From contig VZSE01006121.1 of the NCBI GenBank assembly GCA_013398275.1, positions 8,245 through 72,244 of the forward strand: a DNA stretch of 64,000 nucleotides, read 5' to 3'. The position numbers were made by a program, and so were the translations under genes. Positions 51,601 through 59,362 of the stretch are shown here, in pieces. The notes under the pieces were generated by a model. The model was not told where the DNA came from. It ran no database searches and saw nothing but the letters and a program-made list of their open reading frames with translations. The stretch comes from Promerops cafer. Lineage: Eukaryota > Chordata > Aves > Passeriformes > Nectariniidae. The first letter of the stretch is position 1, and each line of letters starts with the position of its first letter.

Positions 51601-53662
51601 GCCAGAAGTCACAGCCTGACATATTAACATTAGCAGAAATCAATGATGATTTAAGATAACACACTATACTACCGACTGCAGCTGGGAAGCAGACTGACTG
51701 CTCACTGCATTAGCCTCTTCATGGAGCTGATAACCAGCATAAGGTTACAGCAGTCAGCTACGGGCAGAAACCTTAGAATTAGTCTCACCTTAAATTACCA
51801 GAAATTGAGAGTCAGAGCCCTTAAAACACCTCAGTATAAAAGACAACAGGAATATAATCACAGACACTTGTGTGCAGAACTAGTGAAGATACAACAGAAA
51901 AAAAATACATGATTAAGCTTGGTCTTGCCTAGATCACTAATTAAGGAACCAGAAAAATAAAGTTGAAAAGAGTCAACAATATGAAAATGCTAAATTACTT
52001 TGTGAAACAAGAACAGAAACAAAAAGTTCACCTTACATATCTGGAAAAATATGCCCCTTATCTTCAGAAGTAGGGCAGTTCTGGGAATTTTACAGAGGAC
52101 ATTAGAACACATTTACAATTCAACAGAGAAAAACCTGGCAGCACAGATAAAGGGTGATGTTATAAGGTAATTCTCATGAAGTAACAGCTGGCTAAATTAT
52201 GAAGGTTCTTACCTATATAACATGTACAAGAACACTGAAACTTCTGTAGAGAAGGAAAATTTAAGGTCTGAATGGAGAAAAACCTGCTTTTTACCTTCTC
52301 CAGGGAAAGAGAAAATAATTTACAAAATCAATTAAGATACGTCTATCTTACACAAACCTGCCCTGGTCTCTTGTTAAGTTAGAAAAATTTTGAGGACTTG
52401 AGCTTGACCATAAAGTAAGTTCAGTTCAAAAATAATCCCCATCCCCAGAAAACCTTACACAGGGGTGAACCATTAGTGGCCCTAATGTAACTATACCAAT
52501 CAAAAAGTGTGGCTTAGCCTCGTATTTTGCCATTTCTGAGACTCTGGACCCCAGAGCAGACCTGGCTTCCAGTGTTCCCAAAGCAACAGCAGAAAATCTT
52601 GCAGGAAACGGGAGTGTAGAAATTCCTAAGACACAAGAACTGAGGATCACTGATATTCTAACTGAGGATCACTGATATTCACCTAACTGATATTCTTCTT
52701 CTCCCTGTTGTGTTTTAATCAGAGCTACCGCCAAGTCCGTCTGAATGAACTCTTACAAGAGCATTCGAGAGCAGCCAACCTCATTGTCCTGTGAGTTGCA
52801 AGATTTTTGATTCTAAGAATAATATGTAATGGGATTCTGAACTCGAGCTACAGAAACCCTTGTGTTAATTCACTGAGCACAAAAGTAATCTTTTAAGTAC
52901 CTTCTGGAGGACTTGCATCTGGACTGATGATTCTCTGGGACTGCACTGAGTATGAAATCTTTCCTGGTGATGAAGCAATTGTATAAAGGAAAAGAGGCCA
53001 CCAATAAAATTACCAAAAAAAGGCCCTTTCCAGAATCGATTTTTATTTATAGACACATTTTTTTATACACAGCTTCAATAAATTAGCTTGCACTTGTGAT
53101 GCACAGACAAACCGCGACAGTTCTATTAATTCAGTCTCAAAAAAACGCATGGTCATGTAATGCTTACCATAAATTGACCCATATTTTAAAACTCCCATCT
53201 CACAGTAACTGCAGACCAGAAAATAGGCTGATGGACTGCAAAACTGTGCATGTGTTACATTTTTATCTTTTTTTAAAAATCATACTATGTGTGAGTTTTA
53301 TGACCCCAAAATATTCTTTACCAGTTTAAGGCTACAATCACAAGCAGCTCATGTCCAGTACAATCGGGTGAGCAAGGGTTTGCAAGTTAAGGCATTATGA
53401 TATGAAAACAATCTTGAAGTGTAATTATATCTGAGTTGTATATGAACAGTGATGTTTTCTGCTTAGTATTTAATGAGAAGCCTGCCTTCATAATGACAAT
53501 TTGTTTTTTTCCCTCTGCCCAAACAGGAGCCTCCCTGTGGCAAGAAAAGGAGCAGTGTCTGATTACCTGTACATGGCTTGGCTAGAAATTCTCTCCAAGA
53601 ACCTTCCTCCAGTCTTAATGGTCAGAGGCAACCACAAAAATGTACTGACTTTCTATTCTTAG
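9230..53662 (+). CDS. SLC12A1: Na-K-2Cl cotransporter 2 (NKCC2), whole gene, 26 coding exons in message
   Basis: NKCC2 is the bumetanide-sensitive symporter (Na+, K+, 2 Cl-) of the apical membrane of the renal thick ascending limb and macula densa. Joining the exons listed separately gives an uninterrupted 1097-residue frame, close to the 1099 of the human protein, with every junction GT/AG and phase-consistent. Visible parts are: an N-terminal SPAK/OSR1 docking motif RFQV (residues 17-20); regulatory threonines T97 and T102 in YYLQTFGHNT; twelve transmembrane helices over about residues 183-645; two N-glycosylation sequons (N444, N454) in the large outer loop; and a C-terminal domain of about 450 residues ending VLTFYS. 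The start at 9230 matches the family N-terminus MSxNN. Helix 2 is supplied by one of two alternative 96-base exons. No frameshift or premature stop is present, so the gene is presumed functional. Paralogues NKCC1 and NCC are excluded by the N- and C-terminal sequences and by synteny with CTXN2 and DUT. Confidence 0.98.
9641..14032 (+). other. SLC12A1: SLC12A1 intron 1 (4.4 kb)
   Basis: This is AT-rich intronic sequence. The only recognisable insert is a weak MIR-like remnant near 11320-11400. A phrase CACAGAATCACAG near 12982 recalls a CR1 tail but is too short to call. It ends with an acceptor at 14031-14032. Confidence 0.85.
11315..11400 (+). mobile_element. Possible MIR-type SINE remnant
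   Basis: CTTGGTGACCTTGGACAAAT followed by CACTTCAGTCTGCAG resembles the conserved core of MIR-family SINEs (GTGACCTTGGGCAAGTCACTT...). MIR-like fossils are found in birds as in other amniotes. Only the core is visible. Confidence 0.45.
14033..14167 (+). CDS. SLC12A1: SLC12A1 coding exon 2 (residues 138-182)
   Basis: This 45-codon exon in phase 0 begins NIAVSAGSVERVANGES and ends FVKFGWVKGVL. It links the regulatory N-terminus to the membrane domain. The middle part (acidic, Glu/Lys-rich) is the least conserved. Donor is GTGAGA. The upstream intron is open in the same frame back to an ATG at 13886. Confidence 0.96.
14368..14443 (+). CDS. SLC12A1: SLC12A1 coding exon 3, transmembrane helix 1
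   Basis: The 76 bases encode VRCMLNIWGVMLFIRLSW and then IVGQAGI. This is the broken helix 1 whose NIWGVM segment contributes backbone contacts to the transported ions in SLC12 carriers. It ends in phase 1 (one G), which both cassette exons complete identically to a glycine codon. The following intron is 4.4 kb. Confidence 0.97.
17851..18003 (+). mobile_element. CR1 LINE 3'-end fragment
   Basis: GAGGCTGTGGGATCTTTATC, GGAGGTTTCCAAGAGCCAGC and the terminal CTTCTATGATTCTA follow the order of the CR1 3' untranslated end (GAGGTTGTGGAGTCTCCTTC...TTCTGTGATTCTATGAT). The middle is diverged. It lies in an SLC12A1 intron in the same orientation as the gene. Confidence 0.8.
18225..18245. repeat. 21-base near-perfect palindrome
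   Basis: ACCTGTTATA and its exact reverse complement TATAACAGGT are separated by a single C. It could be a dimeric transcription-factor site or an RNA hairpin. It sits about 640 bases before the first cassette exon. No function is known. Confidence 0.7.
18886..18981 (+). CDS. SLC12A1: SLC12A1 alternative exon 4, first cassette (helix 2)
   Basis: A 96-base exon (acceptor GACAG, donor GTAAAA) encodes GLGVIIILLATMVTSITG and then LSTSAIATNGFVRG, that is helix 2 and the start of the first inner loop. In mammals the choice among three such exons (genomic order B, A, F) sets chloride affinity and where along the thick ascending limb the carrier is used. This one has the LSTSAIATNGF pattern also found in NKCC1, so I infer an A- or B-type exon. 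The donor is weaker (GTAAAA) than that of the second cassette (GTAAGT). Confidence 0.95.
19616..19711 (+). CDS. SLC12A1: SLC12A1 alternative exon 4, second cassette (helix 2)
   Basis: This exon has the same length and phase as the first cassette (acceptor TTTCAG, donor GTAAGT) and encodes GLGIIVIALSVVVTTLTG and then ISMSAICTNGVVRG. The two cassettes differ at about 14 of 32 positions, including the loop residues LSTSAIA/ISMSAIC and GF/GV. Both would join exon 3 and exon 5 in frame, and inclusion of both together would duplicate helix 2. So they are mutually exclusive, as in mammals. By position and divergence it is probably the F-type exon, but the assignment is inference. Confidence 0.95.
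20307..20446 (+). CDS. SLC12A1: SLC12A1 coding exon 5, transmembrane helix 3
   Basis: The 140 bases complete [20 protein letters not shown] and encode helix 3, [20 protein letters not shown]. In structures of NKCC1 the tyrosine in AMYVVGF contributes to the potassium site. It ends ETVVELLK, phase 0, donor GTAAAT. Confidence 0.97.
20908..21018 (+). CDS. SLC12A1: SLC12A1 coding exon 6, helix 4
   Basis: The 37 codons begin ESNTLMVDESNDIRIIGT and then form helix 4, ITVVCLLGISVAGMEWEAK. It is phase 0 at both ends; acceptor TTTCAG, donor GTAAAC. The NxT at the start is on the outer side in the family. Confidence 0.97.
21935..22046 (+). CDS. SLC12A1: SLC12A1 coding exon 7, helix 5
   Basis: The 112 bases encode AQVILLIVLLVAIVNFFIG and TVIPTNTEKKARGFFNYQ. 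It starts in phase 0 and ends after one base of the next alanine codon. Donor is GTAAGA. Confidence 0.97.
22529..22656 (+). CDS. SLC12A1: SLC12A1 coding exon 8, helix 6
   Basis: The 128 bases encode SIFAENFGPDFRSGEGF followed by broken helix 6, [20 protein letters not shown]. The [10 protein letters not shown] segment lines the ion sites in SLC12 carriers. It ends SGDLK, phase 0, donor GTATGT. The following intron is 2.7 kb with no recognisable element. Confidence 0.97.
25351..25435 (+). CDS. SLC12A1: SLC12A1 coding exon 9, helix 7
   Basis: The 85 bases encode DPQVAIPQGTMLAILITT and then IAYIAVAICA. The acceptor TTTATTTAAG is AG-type but short of pyrimidines near the junction, so it may be weak. 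Donor is GTAAGT, phase 1. Confidence 0.95.
25436..27829 (+). other. SLC12A1: SLC12A1 intron 9 with an LTR insertion
   Basis: A 2.4 kb intron whose middle is occupied by the LTR-like element at 26619-27270. The remaining sequence shows no recognisable feature. Confidence 0.85.
26619..27270 (+). mobile_element. Solo LTR of an endogenous retrovirus (songbird type)
   Basis: The element starts TGTCCTGGTTTAGGGCAAAT, continues with GGGAGGAAATTTCCAAAAGG, and has the TTTATTTAACAAGCAAAGTG / TTCACAAGC block. It ends near CACCCTAGGACA, giving TG...CA termini. This pattern is common to LTRs in passerine genomes. A possible poly(A) signal AATAAA is at 26799. No retroviral coding sequence adjoins it, so it is a solo LTR in sense orientation to SLC12A1. 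I see no clear target-site duplication, so the right end is uncertain. Confidence 0.7.
27830..27981 (+). CDS. SLC12A1: SLC12A1 coding exon 10, large outer loop
   Basis: The 152 bases encode SCVVRDATGNINDTIVPGMS followed by CNGSSACGLGYDFSRC and CDYGLMNNFQ. This is the big extracellular loop between helices 7 and 8. N444 (NDT) and N454 (NGS) are the two N-glycosylation sequons known in the family. Six cysteines are present (SCVV, MSCNG, SACG, SRC, PCDY and others nearby), consistent with disulfides. Acceptor TTTCCACAG; donor GTTTTA is non-standard at positions 3-6. Confidence 0.96.
29554..29661 (+). CDS. SLC12A1: SLC12A1 coding exon 11, helix 8
   Basis: The 36 codons encode [20 protein letters not shown] and then LSSALASLVSAPKVFQ. 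Helix 8 carries serines that coordinate sodium in SLC12 carriers (the SSAL region). It is phase 0 at both ends; donor GTAAAA. Confidence 0.97.
30436..30559 (+). CDS. SLC12A1: SLC12A1 coding exon 12
   Basis: The 124 bases encode the inner loop ALCKDNVYKGLEFFAKGYGK, NNEPIRGY and the start of helix 9, VLTFVIAMAFILI. Phase 1 at its end; the donor GTTTGT is weak at +3. The next acceptor completes AEL. Confidence 0.96.
31504..31605 (+). CDS. SLC12A1: SLC12A1 coding exon 13, helix 10
   Basis: The 102 bases encode [20 protein letters not shown] and NFSCFHASYAKSP, completing helix 9 and forming helix 10. [14 protein letters not shown] is nearly invariant in NKCC proteins. Donor is GTGAGT. Confidence 0.97.
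33466..33621 (+). CDS. SLC12A1: SLC12A1 coding exon 14, helices 11 and 12
   Basis: The 156 bases encode GWRPAFRYYNMWVSLFGALL then CCGVMFVINWWAALITYAIE and LFLYIYVTYKKP, the last two helices. AFRYYNMWVS differs from the usual AYGIYNMW of mammals at the loop, a local avian change. Acceptor AACAG, donor GTAAGG. Confidence 0.97.
35309..35408 (+). CDS. SLC12A1: SLC12A1 coding exon 15, start of C-terminal domain
   Basis: The 100 bases encode VNWGSSTQALYFVNALDSAL and ALTTVEDHVKNF. This is the scissor-helix linker from the membrane domain to the cytoplasmic dimerisation domain. It ends after two bases of an arginine codon. Confidence 0.96.
35487..35598 (+). CDS. SLC12A1: SLC12A1 coding exon 16
   Basis: The 112 bases encode PQCLALTGAPMVRPALLDIT and HAFTKNNGLCICCEVYT, a conserved strand-helix of the C-terminal domain. 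A 78-base intron separates it from exon 15, the shortest in the gene. Donor is GTAAGG. Confidence 0.96.
35955..36040 (+). mobile_element. Possible MIR-type SINE remnant
   Basis: TTACCCAGGTTCTATTTTCA followed by GCTTTGTCACTGATTTGCAG and TTTGGCAAGTAATTCAGCTC reproduces, with gaps, the order of the MIR core (GGTTCTATTCCCAGCTCTGC...GGCAAGTCACTT). It is old and truncated, in the long intron after exon 16. Confidence 0.5.
38024..38164 (+). CDS. SLC12A1: SLC12A1 coding exon 17
   Basis: The 47 codons encode GPRKLCVKEMNSGMEKKQAW then LTKNKRKAFYAAVAADSFRD and GVKSLLQ. Phase 0 at both ends; acceptor ATGCAG, donor GTAAGC. AFYAAVAAD is a hallmark of NKCC C-terminal domains. Confidence 0.97.
40017..40123 (+). 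CDS. SLC12A1: SLC12A1 coding exon 18
   Basis: The 107 bases encode ASGLGRMKPNTLVMGFKKDW and RSAPATQVENYVGII, ending after two bases of a histidine codon; donor GTAAGT. GLGRMKPN is strongly conserved in the family. Confidence 0.97.
41035..41117 (+). CDS. SLC12A1: SLC12A1 coding exon 19
   Basis: The 83 bases encode DAFDFELGVIIIRISQGFDI and SQVLQVQ. A long pyrimidine tract (about 41010-41032) gives a strong acceptor. Donor is GTATGT, phase 1. The 2.3 kb intron that follows contains a CpG island. Confidence 0.97.
41546..41580. repeat. Short tandem duplication, CCCACCCATACAAAA
   Basis: The 15-base unit CCCACCCATACAAAA occurs at 41546 and again at 41566, 20 bases apart. It lies just before the intronic CpG island. 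Probably a replication slip. Confidence 0.7.
41700..41965. promoter_or_regulatory. CpG island inside SLC12A1 intron 19
   Basis: About 260 bases are extremely CpG-rich (for example GCCCGGCCGCGCCCCGGCGC), while the flanks have the usual CpG-poor intronic composition. A 99-codon frame runs through it (41706-42005) but is Pro/Ala/Arg-rich with no recognisable similarity. I see no TATA box. It could be an orphan promoter, an imprinting-type or enhancer island, or the 5' part of a retrocopied GC-rich transcript. No parent gene was recognised. Confidence 0.7.
43400..43543 (+). CDS. SLC12A1: SLC12A1 coding exon 20
   Basis: The 144 bases encode the charged, coiled-coil-like ELEKLEQERLALEATIKEND and then FEEGKRGICGFLKKASTL, NISKHETKK. 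This linker is the most variable part of the C-terminal domain between species. Acceptor ATATACAG has a poor pyrimidine tract next to the junction; donor GTAAGT. Confidence 0.95.
43856..43870 (+). repeat. G-rich run (G8 T G6)
   Basis: Eight Gs, one T and six Gs, followed by a T run. On its own it is a low-complexity tract. Together with the neighbouring GG it could support a G-quadruplex in the intron RNA. Confidence 0.85.
45452..45583 (+). CDS. SLC12A1: SLC12A1 coding exon 21
   Basis: The 132 bases encode ESSINTIQSMHVGEFNQRLL, EASTQFKKKQGKGTIDIWWL and FDDG. IDxWWLFDDGG is an invariant SLC12 motif completed across the next junction. Donor GTAAGG. Confidence 0.97.
45816..45927 (+). CDS. SLC12A1: SLC12A1 coding exon 22
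   Basis: The 112 bases encode LTILIPYILTIRKKWKNCKL and RIFTGGKVNRIEEEKL, ending after two bases of a valine codon; donor GTAAAT. LLIPY-type segment and KWxxCKLRI are family hallmarks. Confidence 0.97.
45928..48312 (+). other. SLC12A1: SLC12A1 intron 22
   Basis: A 2.4 kb intron. The region 46639-47297 has overlapping open frames on both strands (148, 89, 73 and 104 codons) and is less AT-rich than its surroundings, but no protein family, splice pattern or repeat was recognised. Confidence 0.7.
48313..48399 (+). CDS. SLC12A1: SLC12A1 coding exon 23
   Basis: The 87 bases encode MASLLSKFRIKFADINIICD and INIKPNKE, ending after AG of a serine codon. LLSKFRI is a conserved SLC12 motif. Acceptor GTTTTCAG, donor GTAAGA. 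Confidence 0.97.
49451..49500. repeat. Two tandem copies of a 25-base AT-rich unit
   Basis: TAATCATATAAATAACTTTA (49451) recurs as TAAATCATATAAATAACTTT (49476). It is a recent local duplication in intron 23. Confidence 0.8.
50610..50745 (+). CDS. SLC12A1: SLC12A1 coding exon 24
   Basis: The 136 bases encode WKFFEEMIEPYRLHESCKDI then [20 protein letters not shown] and AFKEK. It ends in phase 0; donor GTAAAG. PYRLHE and RETPWKITD are conserved in NKCC2. Confidence 0.97.
52638..52696 (+). repeat. SLC12A1: 22-base tandem duplication beside exon 25
   Basis: AACTGAGGATCACTGATATT plus CT occurs twice in tandem (52638, 52660), and a third partial copy (AACTGATATTCT, 52685) follows. It ends about 27 bases before the exon 25 acceptor, so it covers the usual branch-point zone. 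Confidence 0.85.
52723..52790 (+). CDS. SLC12A1: SLC12A1 coding exon 25
   Basis: The 68 bases encode SYRQVRLNELLQEHSRAANL and IV plus two bases of a leucine codon. The acceptor is AATCAG at 52722; donor GTGAGT. This strand-helix is nearly identical across vertebrates. Confidence 0.97.
53527..53662 (+). CDS. SLC12A1: SLC12A1 last coding exon (26)
   Basis: The exon encodes SLPVARKGAVSDYLYMAWLE, ILSKNLPPVLMVRGNHKN and VLTFYS, then TAG at 53660-53662. The end VLTFYS is the invariant NKCC C-terminus. DYLYMAW carries Y where mammals have L, a conservative avian change. Confidence 0.97.
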
Positions 53663-54514
53663 GAAAACATCAGTGCCTGGAATATGCCTTGCTTTATTCC
53701 AACAGCTACATTTTTAACTACAATGGTTCATCAAAGACACATTCATTTAATACAAATCTAAAACTTTAATAATTGACAGATTTTTTTCAAAAATCCAAAG
53801 CAACACAGCAAAGGATTAGACAAAAAATGTAAATGGTCCCTGCTTGTGTTACACTCCAGTAAAAGCAAAAGAAGGAAAATCTACCTATATGTCATACGAG
53901 ACAGCAAATATTTTAAGCACACAAAGAAGAAATTCTTCTGATTTTATAAGGTATTGAAAAAGTTTTTGATAGTTATCCTAGAAAGCAAGAATTAACTGTG
54001 ATAGTACAGAAAGCATTAGATCTCTAAATAATTATTTCAAATTGCACTATCATAGTTGCTAGTGGGCACACAGTAGGATTAAAATGAAATGCACCAACTT
54101 GTGAGACAAAAACCCGTATGGCATCCATCAGGTGTAAGTCATGAACTGATAGAATGCAAGTAGAATACATGCAATGCTTTTTGATTGTAATATTGCCAAA
54201 TTAAGATCTATGCCTACAGCAGATGCTTTTACCTAAAATGTTCTGCTAATTTAAATTAATTCAAACACTTCTAATTTAGTAACAAAAAAATAGCTATATA
54301 AAAATATGGACCTTTTTTACAAGATTTGATAATGCATTTTCAAGCTCTGACATGCAATGGAATGTGTGATTGAAATAATTAAATGTGGTAAGTAAATTTC
54401 ACAAAAAAATAGTAAAACGCTAAATATTCTGACAATTTTTGCTATGAATGTTAGGGTTATACAATCTGACATTATACACAGGGATAATATGTACAGTGAT
54501 TTATGTGATTAGAA

Positions 54515-54520
54515 AATAAA
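54515..54520 (+). promoter_or_regulatory. SLC12A1: SLC12A1 candidate poly(A) signal, proximal
   Basis: AATAAA, 853 bases after the stop codon. It is followed by a T-rich stretch (CTTATTTTTG) about 25 bases downstream. Confidence 0.5.
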
Positions 54521-54617
54521 AACTCATTAGCTGAGTTGAATGCCTTATTTTTGATTTACATACAAGATTTCTCTCTTTTTTGACTTTCTAAATAATATTA
54601 ATTATACACTAACTTAA

Positions 54618-54623
54618 AATAAA
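54618..54623 (+). promoter_or_regulatory. SLC12A1: SLC12A1 candidate poly(A) signal, distal
   Basis: AATAAA with a GT/T-rich downstream region (AAGTTGTGTAATTTTCCTAT). It is as good a candidate as the proximal one. Confidence 0.5.
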
Positions 54624-54640
54624 GGCAATTCATTAAGTTG

Positions 54641-57600
54641 TGTAATTTTCCTATTTTGTACTCTGCAATGTTACGGTACTTGATAGTTTCAGCTGTCAAG
54701 AAAAGCAGCTTCTCTTAATGAGTAAAGCTATATCCTGTGTGTAAGCATTATTTAAATTAAAGACCATCAAGGAACATGGCTAATTCATTTTCTGTAGTCC
54801 TGCAATTCCTTTGCAGAGATCAACCAACATCTAAGCCTCATGAAAGCCAGGGAACCCTGAATTTCACTAAATGTATATTTTAAAGCAGGCCTCAGCTTCC
54901 ATCTTGCTTGAATTATTAGAATTTAACTTGAGTGGATTTCGCACTCCATCTCCAAAAATGACAAATATTTAATATTCATATTTTTTCTGAGTTCAACAGC
55001 AGCAATTCAGCAGAACATGGTAATGTAGCCCAGTAATCCATGCTTTATTTTCTCCATCTATTAAAGGCAGGATATTAAATATTGATATTTTCTCATAATG
55101 TTCTTCCTTTGCCTCTTACACATTTACAATCAGGCTGAAGGATCATTTTACAATCTAACTGCATTACACAGAAGTTTCCTCCATACACCAGACTTCCTGC
55201 ACAACTCTGAGCAAACCAAAGCTCACATTCTGCACCTGCAAAACAAGGAAATCATTCTCATCCTTCACAGTGATGTCAGCAGTGATACTGGAGCTTGTCA
55301 CATGCTGCCAGGTCCTTGCAGTTCCTTGTAGACTTGTAAGGGTCACCATCCCCTCCACGTCACCTCACACACCACACAGACAATCTGAATGACACCCAGC
55401 CAAAGCCAAGCTTTTAGGAAGGCTCCACTTAGGCTCAGTGTGTTTCTTACCACAATCTACACAAGGACCTGGAGGAATTATACACCTCTATTAAGTTGTT
55501 TAATTATGTAAATGACTGGGGATTGTTTCTTAAATATTCCCAAGTACTGCAATTCTCAACCTGTGGGAACATTGACCCAAACTGTTCTGGGGGACCTAAG
55601 GAGATCCAAAAAGAGAATGAGCACAAAATGAACCAGCAATGGCACTTTCAATACTATTCACACTTCTCTCTCACAAACACACTGCTGTGGCATTGCAAAA
55701 ATAAATCCCCAGAGATACCTTTCTAAAATAAACAGTCATAAAAAACTAAGTACTAATATACACATTTCTATAAAATTTCTTGCTTGCACTACAGTGATTA
55801 GTTAGATGCACCCACACAACAGTGTAATGGGATAAACTCAGGATGCAACACGACTTAACTACCTGAAGGTGTTATTTCCACAAATTCACAAGTAATTTAA
55901 ACAAAGTATTTTCCTAGCAGCTTCTACTCCTTGTTCCTCACCATGATTTCTGAATGTATGTGGAACAATTTGGAGAGTATACTAATAATGGACTATCTTA
56001 AATTCCAACTTAGATTGCAAAATTTTGTTAGTCCACCTACCTCATTTCCAACTCTGCAAAAGACACTACTTTATATAAGTTATGCATAAAACAACTGCTG
56101 AATTTTAATCATCAAGTTAGTAACTAAACTCTAATTACATATTTGATATCTCTAGGAAAAAATACAGCACATTTTTAGCTTATATCACACTACCAATTCC
56201 ACAAGTTTATAAAATTTAGACTGGATTTGGTCAGCCATGACAAAAGCAAGCATAGGTAAAGTGACCAGGGACATTTAAGTGTGAAAATACCATTACTATG
56301 AAGCAAGGACAAAGCATATTTTGAATTTTGTTCAAAAGCCTAGGCATGCTGCACAGCTAAGCTTGTGCCTAAGAGCCTATTAAAATGATCCACTATCGTT
56401 CCTCTCATTAGTGAATCTTACCTTTTCCTCCTAATGTTAGTGGAGCTCCAACAGGTATCACAGAAGGCATTTCAGAGACTATATTTTCCTTAAACCTTTT
56501 TACAACCACTGGCAAGTTGCCCATCTTGATCACATCCCCCTAAAGCACAGCCCAGATTATGCTGTCCAGAACAGCAATGTGTTTTTCACTAGATTTTTCA
56601 GTCCCCAACAGAGATTCTTTTTGAGGGCATTGTTTCTTTATTTTATTTTTAAATCAGCTACCCAACAGTGCAAGTAGAAAAGCTACCTAACCAAAAAGGC
56701 ACTGCATTGTGAGGATAAACAACTGCAACTGCATTGCAAAAAGCATATTGTTATCCTACTTCACACTCCAAGGAGTTTCCACTCAATCTTCATCATCACA
56801 AAGCTCCAGCCACCAGCATAGGAAATTTCATCAGTCTTAAACCTCTGCAATTTTCATTACATCTTTGAAAAGTCCTACCAAAAGCTTTCCTGACTAAGCA
56901 ATACTAATCCTCAGAAAACCTAGACGTTTCTCATTTTTTCTGCCGTTTTCTCTAATTCCATGTGGGATTTCAAGATCTTTTTGGCAAAGGCAGTTTCAGC
57001 AACTGATCAGTAGTTCACAAGCAAGAGACGACAACAGCTAACAGGAATCTGCACTGCAGCTGTACGTATGGGGGAAACAGCTACAAGTAGTCTTAGCTAC
57101 TACTGACTCATTTAACTTCCCTCAGCTGTTTGTCACCTCCCCTCAGGAAGAGGTCGCTGACCTATCAGCAAAGCTGGGGGAACAGGATGCGAGTAACCCT
57201 CAGTATTTTCAGCTTGAATTTCAGGGGTGTCCCTCAAACTTCTTCCTCTGGTGGTTAGGCTGTCATTGGACTTCAGTGTGGATCACTCCAAGATCCTGCT
57301 CTCTCTCTCCATTGTTACCTCTCCAACTCCTGGCAGCAGAGCAAAAACCTTCATTGCTGCAGCTCTTTGCTAAATGAGTGACTCATCCCTCAAGTTACAG
57401 ATGAGGGAAGTCAAGGTTTTGCAAGTGCTGTGCTTCAGCAGCAGTCAGGCCACTGCTGAAACATCTGTTCATGCTGGTACCTAGGGCACAGCCCCCTGGC
57501 AGCTGTGTGGGCCAGTGAGACCATGTGGCCAGCATTGCTCAGGAACACCTCACACTGGCCTTGACTCCACAAGGAAAAATGGAAACAAACAAATACAGCG

Positions 57601-59243
57601 AGCTGCACCTCACACTCTCCACAAACAAGTGCAATAACCCACAGTCATGCCATTCCTGGAATTTCATCAGAGGAAATGAAGTTTCAAACAAAATCACACT
57701 AAGGTTGTCTGGAACAGAGTAAAAAGCAATGGCAAAATTCCACAACCCCCACGCTGTACTGCAAACATGCAATCAAAAATAGTTTCATTATAAACAGACA
57801 ACATCATGACAGTCTTTTAAAATTACAAACCTTAATTATTGTGAAAGACAGCTGTGCTAAGTAAGAATGGGGTGGGAGTCGCTGTTTTAAAGCCATGGTT
57901 CTCTTCTCATAAAAATCCTACTTTTAACACCAAAACTTCAGTGGGGAGAATTTTCTGGCTATTAGCCCTAAAAGAGGCTCTGTTTCTTTCTGTGTACAAC
58001 AAAGCAGCCTCCACGCCTGCTCTCAGTTCAGGCAAAAAGGCATATGATTTCAGTTTATCTCAGTATTGTCTTTCAAAGTCAGGAGGAAATGCCTGAGGGA
58101 CAGCAGCACTAATCAGCAATCAGGAATGCAGGAAGGTTTGCTGACTATCTACAGAGTGAGCAACACATTCCCAGAACCAAGGTAAACTTGGTTTTGGACT
58201 TCCAGCATAAGGTTTGGGGGGTTCCCCTTGTAAATATCTGGGAAAAAAAAACAAGTGTCACTCAGCTGAGTCCTTTCTCCTTAATAATATTTTTGGATGA
58301 GTCATCCTCTCTATTATTCATGGGCTTCCAGGCTACCTCAAGCACAGTTTAGAACACAGCCTGCCTCACCAAGCCTGGCCATTCATATAATTGGTCCTTT
58401 TCTACACTATAATGCAGTATGCAGTCATAAACGCTATAAAGTCCTGCTTTTATAAATAAACATTTACAATTAGATATTAATTTGATACAACTTAAATTCC
58501 TATAAACTTCAATTTTTGGATAGCTTACATCAGAAGCCATAAAATATTTTAAGTAGTTTTTTCACATGGGTCTGTGTTACACACATACTCTCTTTCAAAC
58601 AGTGCATACTATTTAGACTGAAAATACTGAACAGGAATAAAAGAAAGCCCAAATTGGAACTTTCTTAAAAATACCTTTCACAATTGCAATGTGTAGTAAA
58701 GGTTTCACTGCCATCTGGCTGCATTAAGAAGACGTGACATAACAAGGAGACAATCACATACACTTAAGAATTTAAAACAAAACCCACAAAAACTAGTTGT
58801 TTGACAAAACCTAGACCAGCAAAAACAATCCAGAAGTCTGTAGCTATTCTGCAGAGTCAAATAACTCCATTAGCCTCACCAGGGACAGTTTTGAAACTAT
58901 TAATCCAGTGGATAGTCTTTTCAGTCCACAGCAGAGAGCCATGAGGGAATTCAGGAAATTCCCCTTCCTAGGGATATAGGTATTTCCTGTAGAATATATC
59001 TACATATCCTATATATAGATAGATATGTAGACAGACATAGATCTAGGAAAAGTAGGAGGAATATTACATCATAAATGGAACGGCAAGACGGCAGAGCATT
59101 AAAGACAATGGAATAAGTTGTTGTTCTGCTCGAAGACAGAAGAACAGGGCAGGCCGAGCATTGACAGGCTTTCCCATCCCCTGCATCAAGAAGTGCTCTC
59201 CTTTCATAAGGCAAACGCTTCCATCATGGCCTGACCGTTTCTG
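54641..59243. other. SLC12A1-DUT intergenic region
   Basis: About 4.6 kb without a gene I can recognise. Short open frames (for example 55098-55331 and 57525-57722) lack context. A TATAGATAGATATG-type simple stretch lies near 58990-59040. Confidence 0.7.
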
Positions 59244-59362
59244 AAGGAGTCTCTTTCTGCCTCTACTCTGTGCAACGTGCTCTAACAAGCTCTGCTTTAA
59301 CAGCAGGGTTAGACTGGACGCTCTTCAGAGGTCCCTCCCAGCCCCAACCACCCCGTGACTGT
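59244..59362 (+). mobile_element. CR1 LINE 3'-end fragment next to DUT promoter
   Basis: CTCTGTGCAACGTGCTCTAA, CAGCAGGGTTAGACTGGACG and CTCTTCAGAGGTCCCTCCCA follow the CR1 3' end (CCCTGTGCGACCTGCTCTAG...GGTTGGACTAGATGATCTCC AGAGGTCCC). It ends where the DUT CpG island begins. Confidence 0.85.

Larger units (their letters stand above)
53663..54640 (+). other. SLC12A1: SLC12A1 3' untranslated region
   Basis: This is AT-rich sequence after the stop, with no further coding signal. Two AATAAA hexamers (54515 and 54618) suggest a 3' UTR of about 0.87-0.98 kb. Confidence 0.6.
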
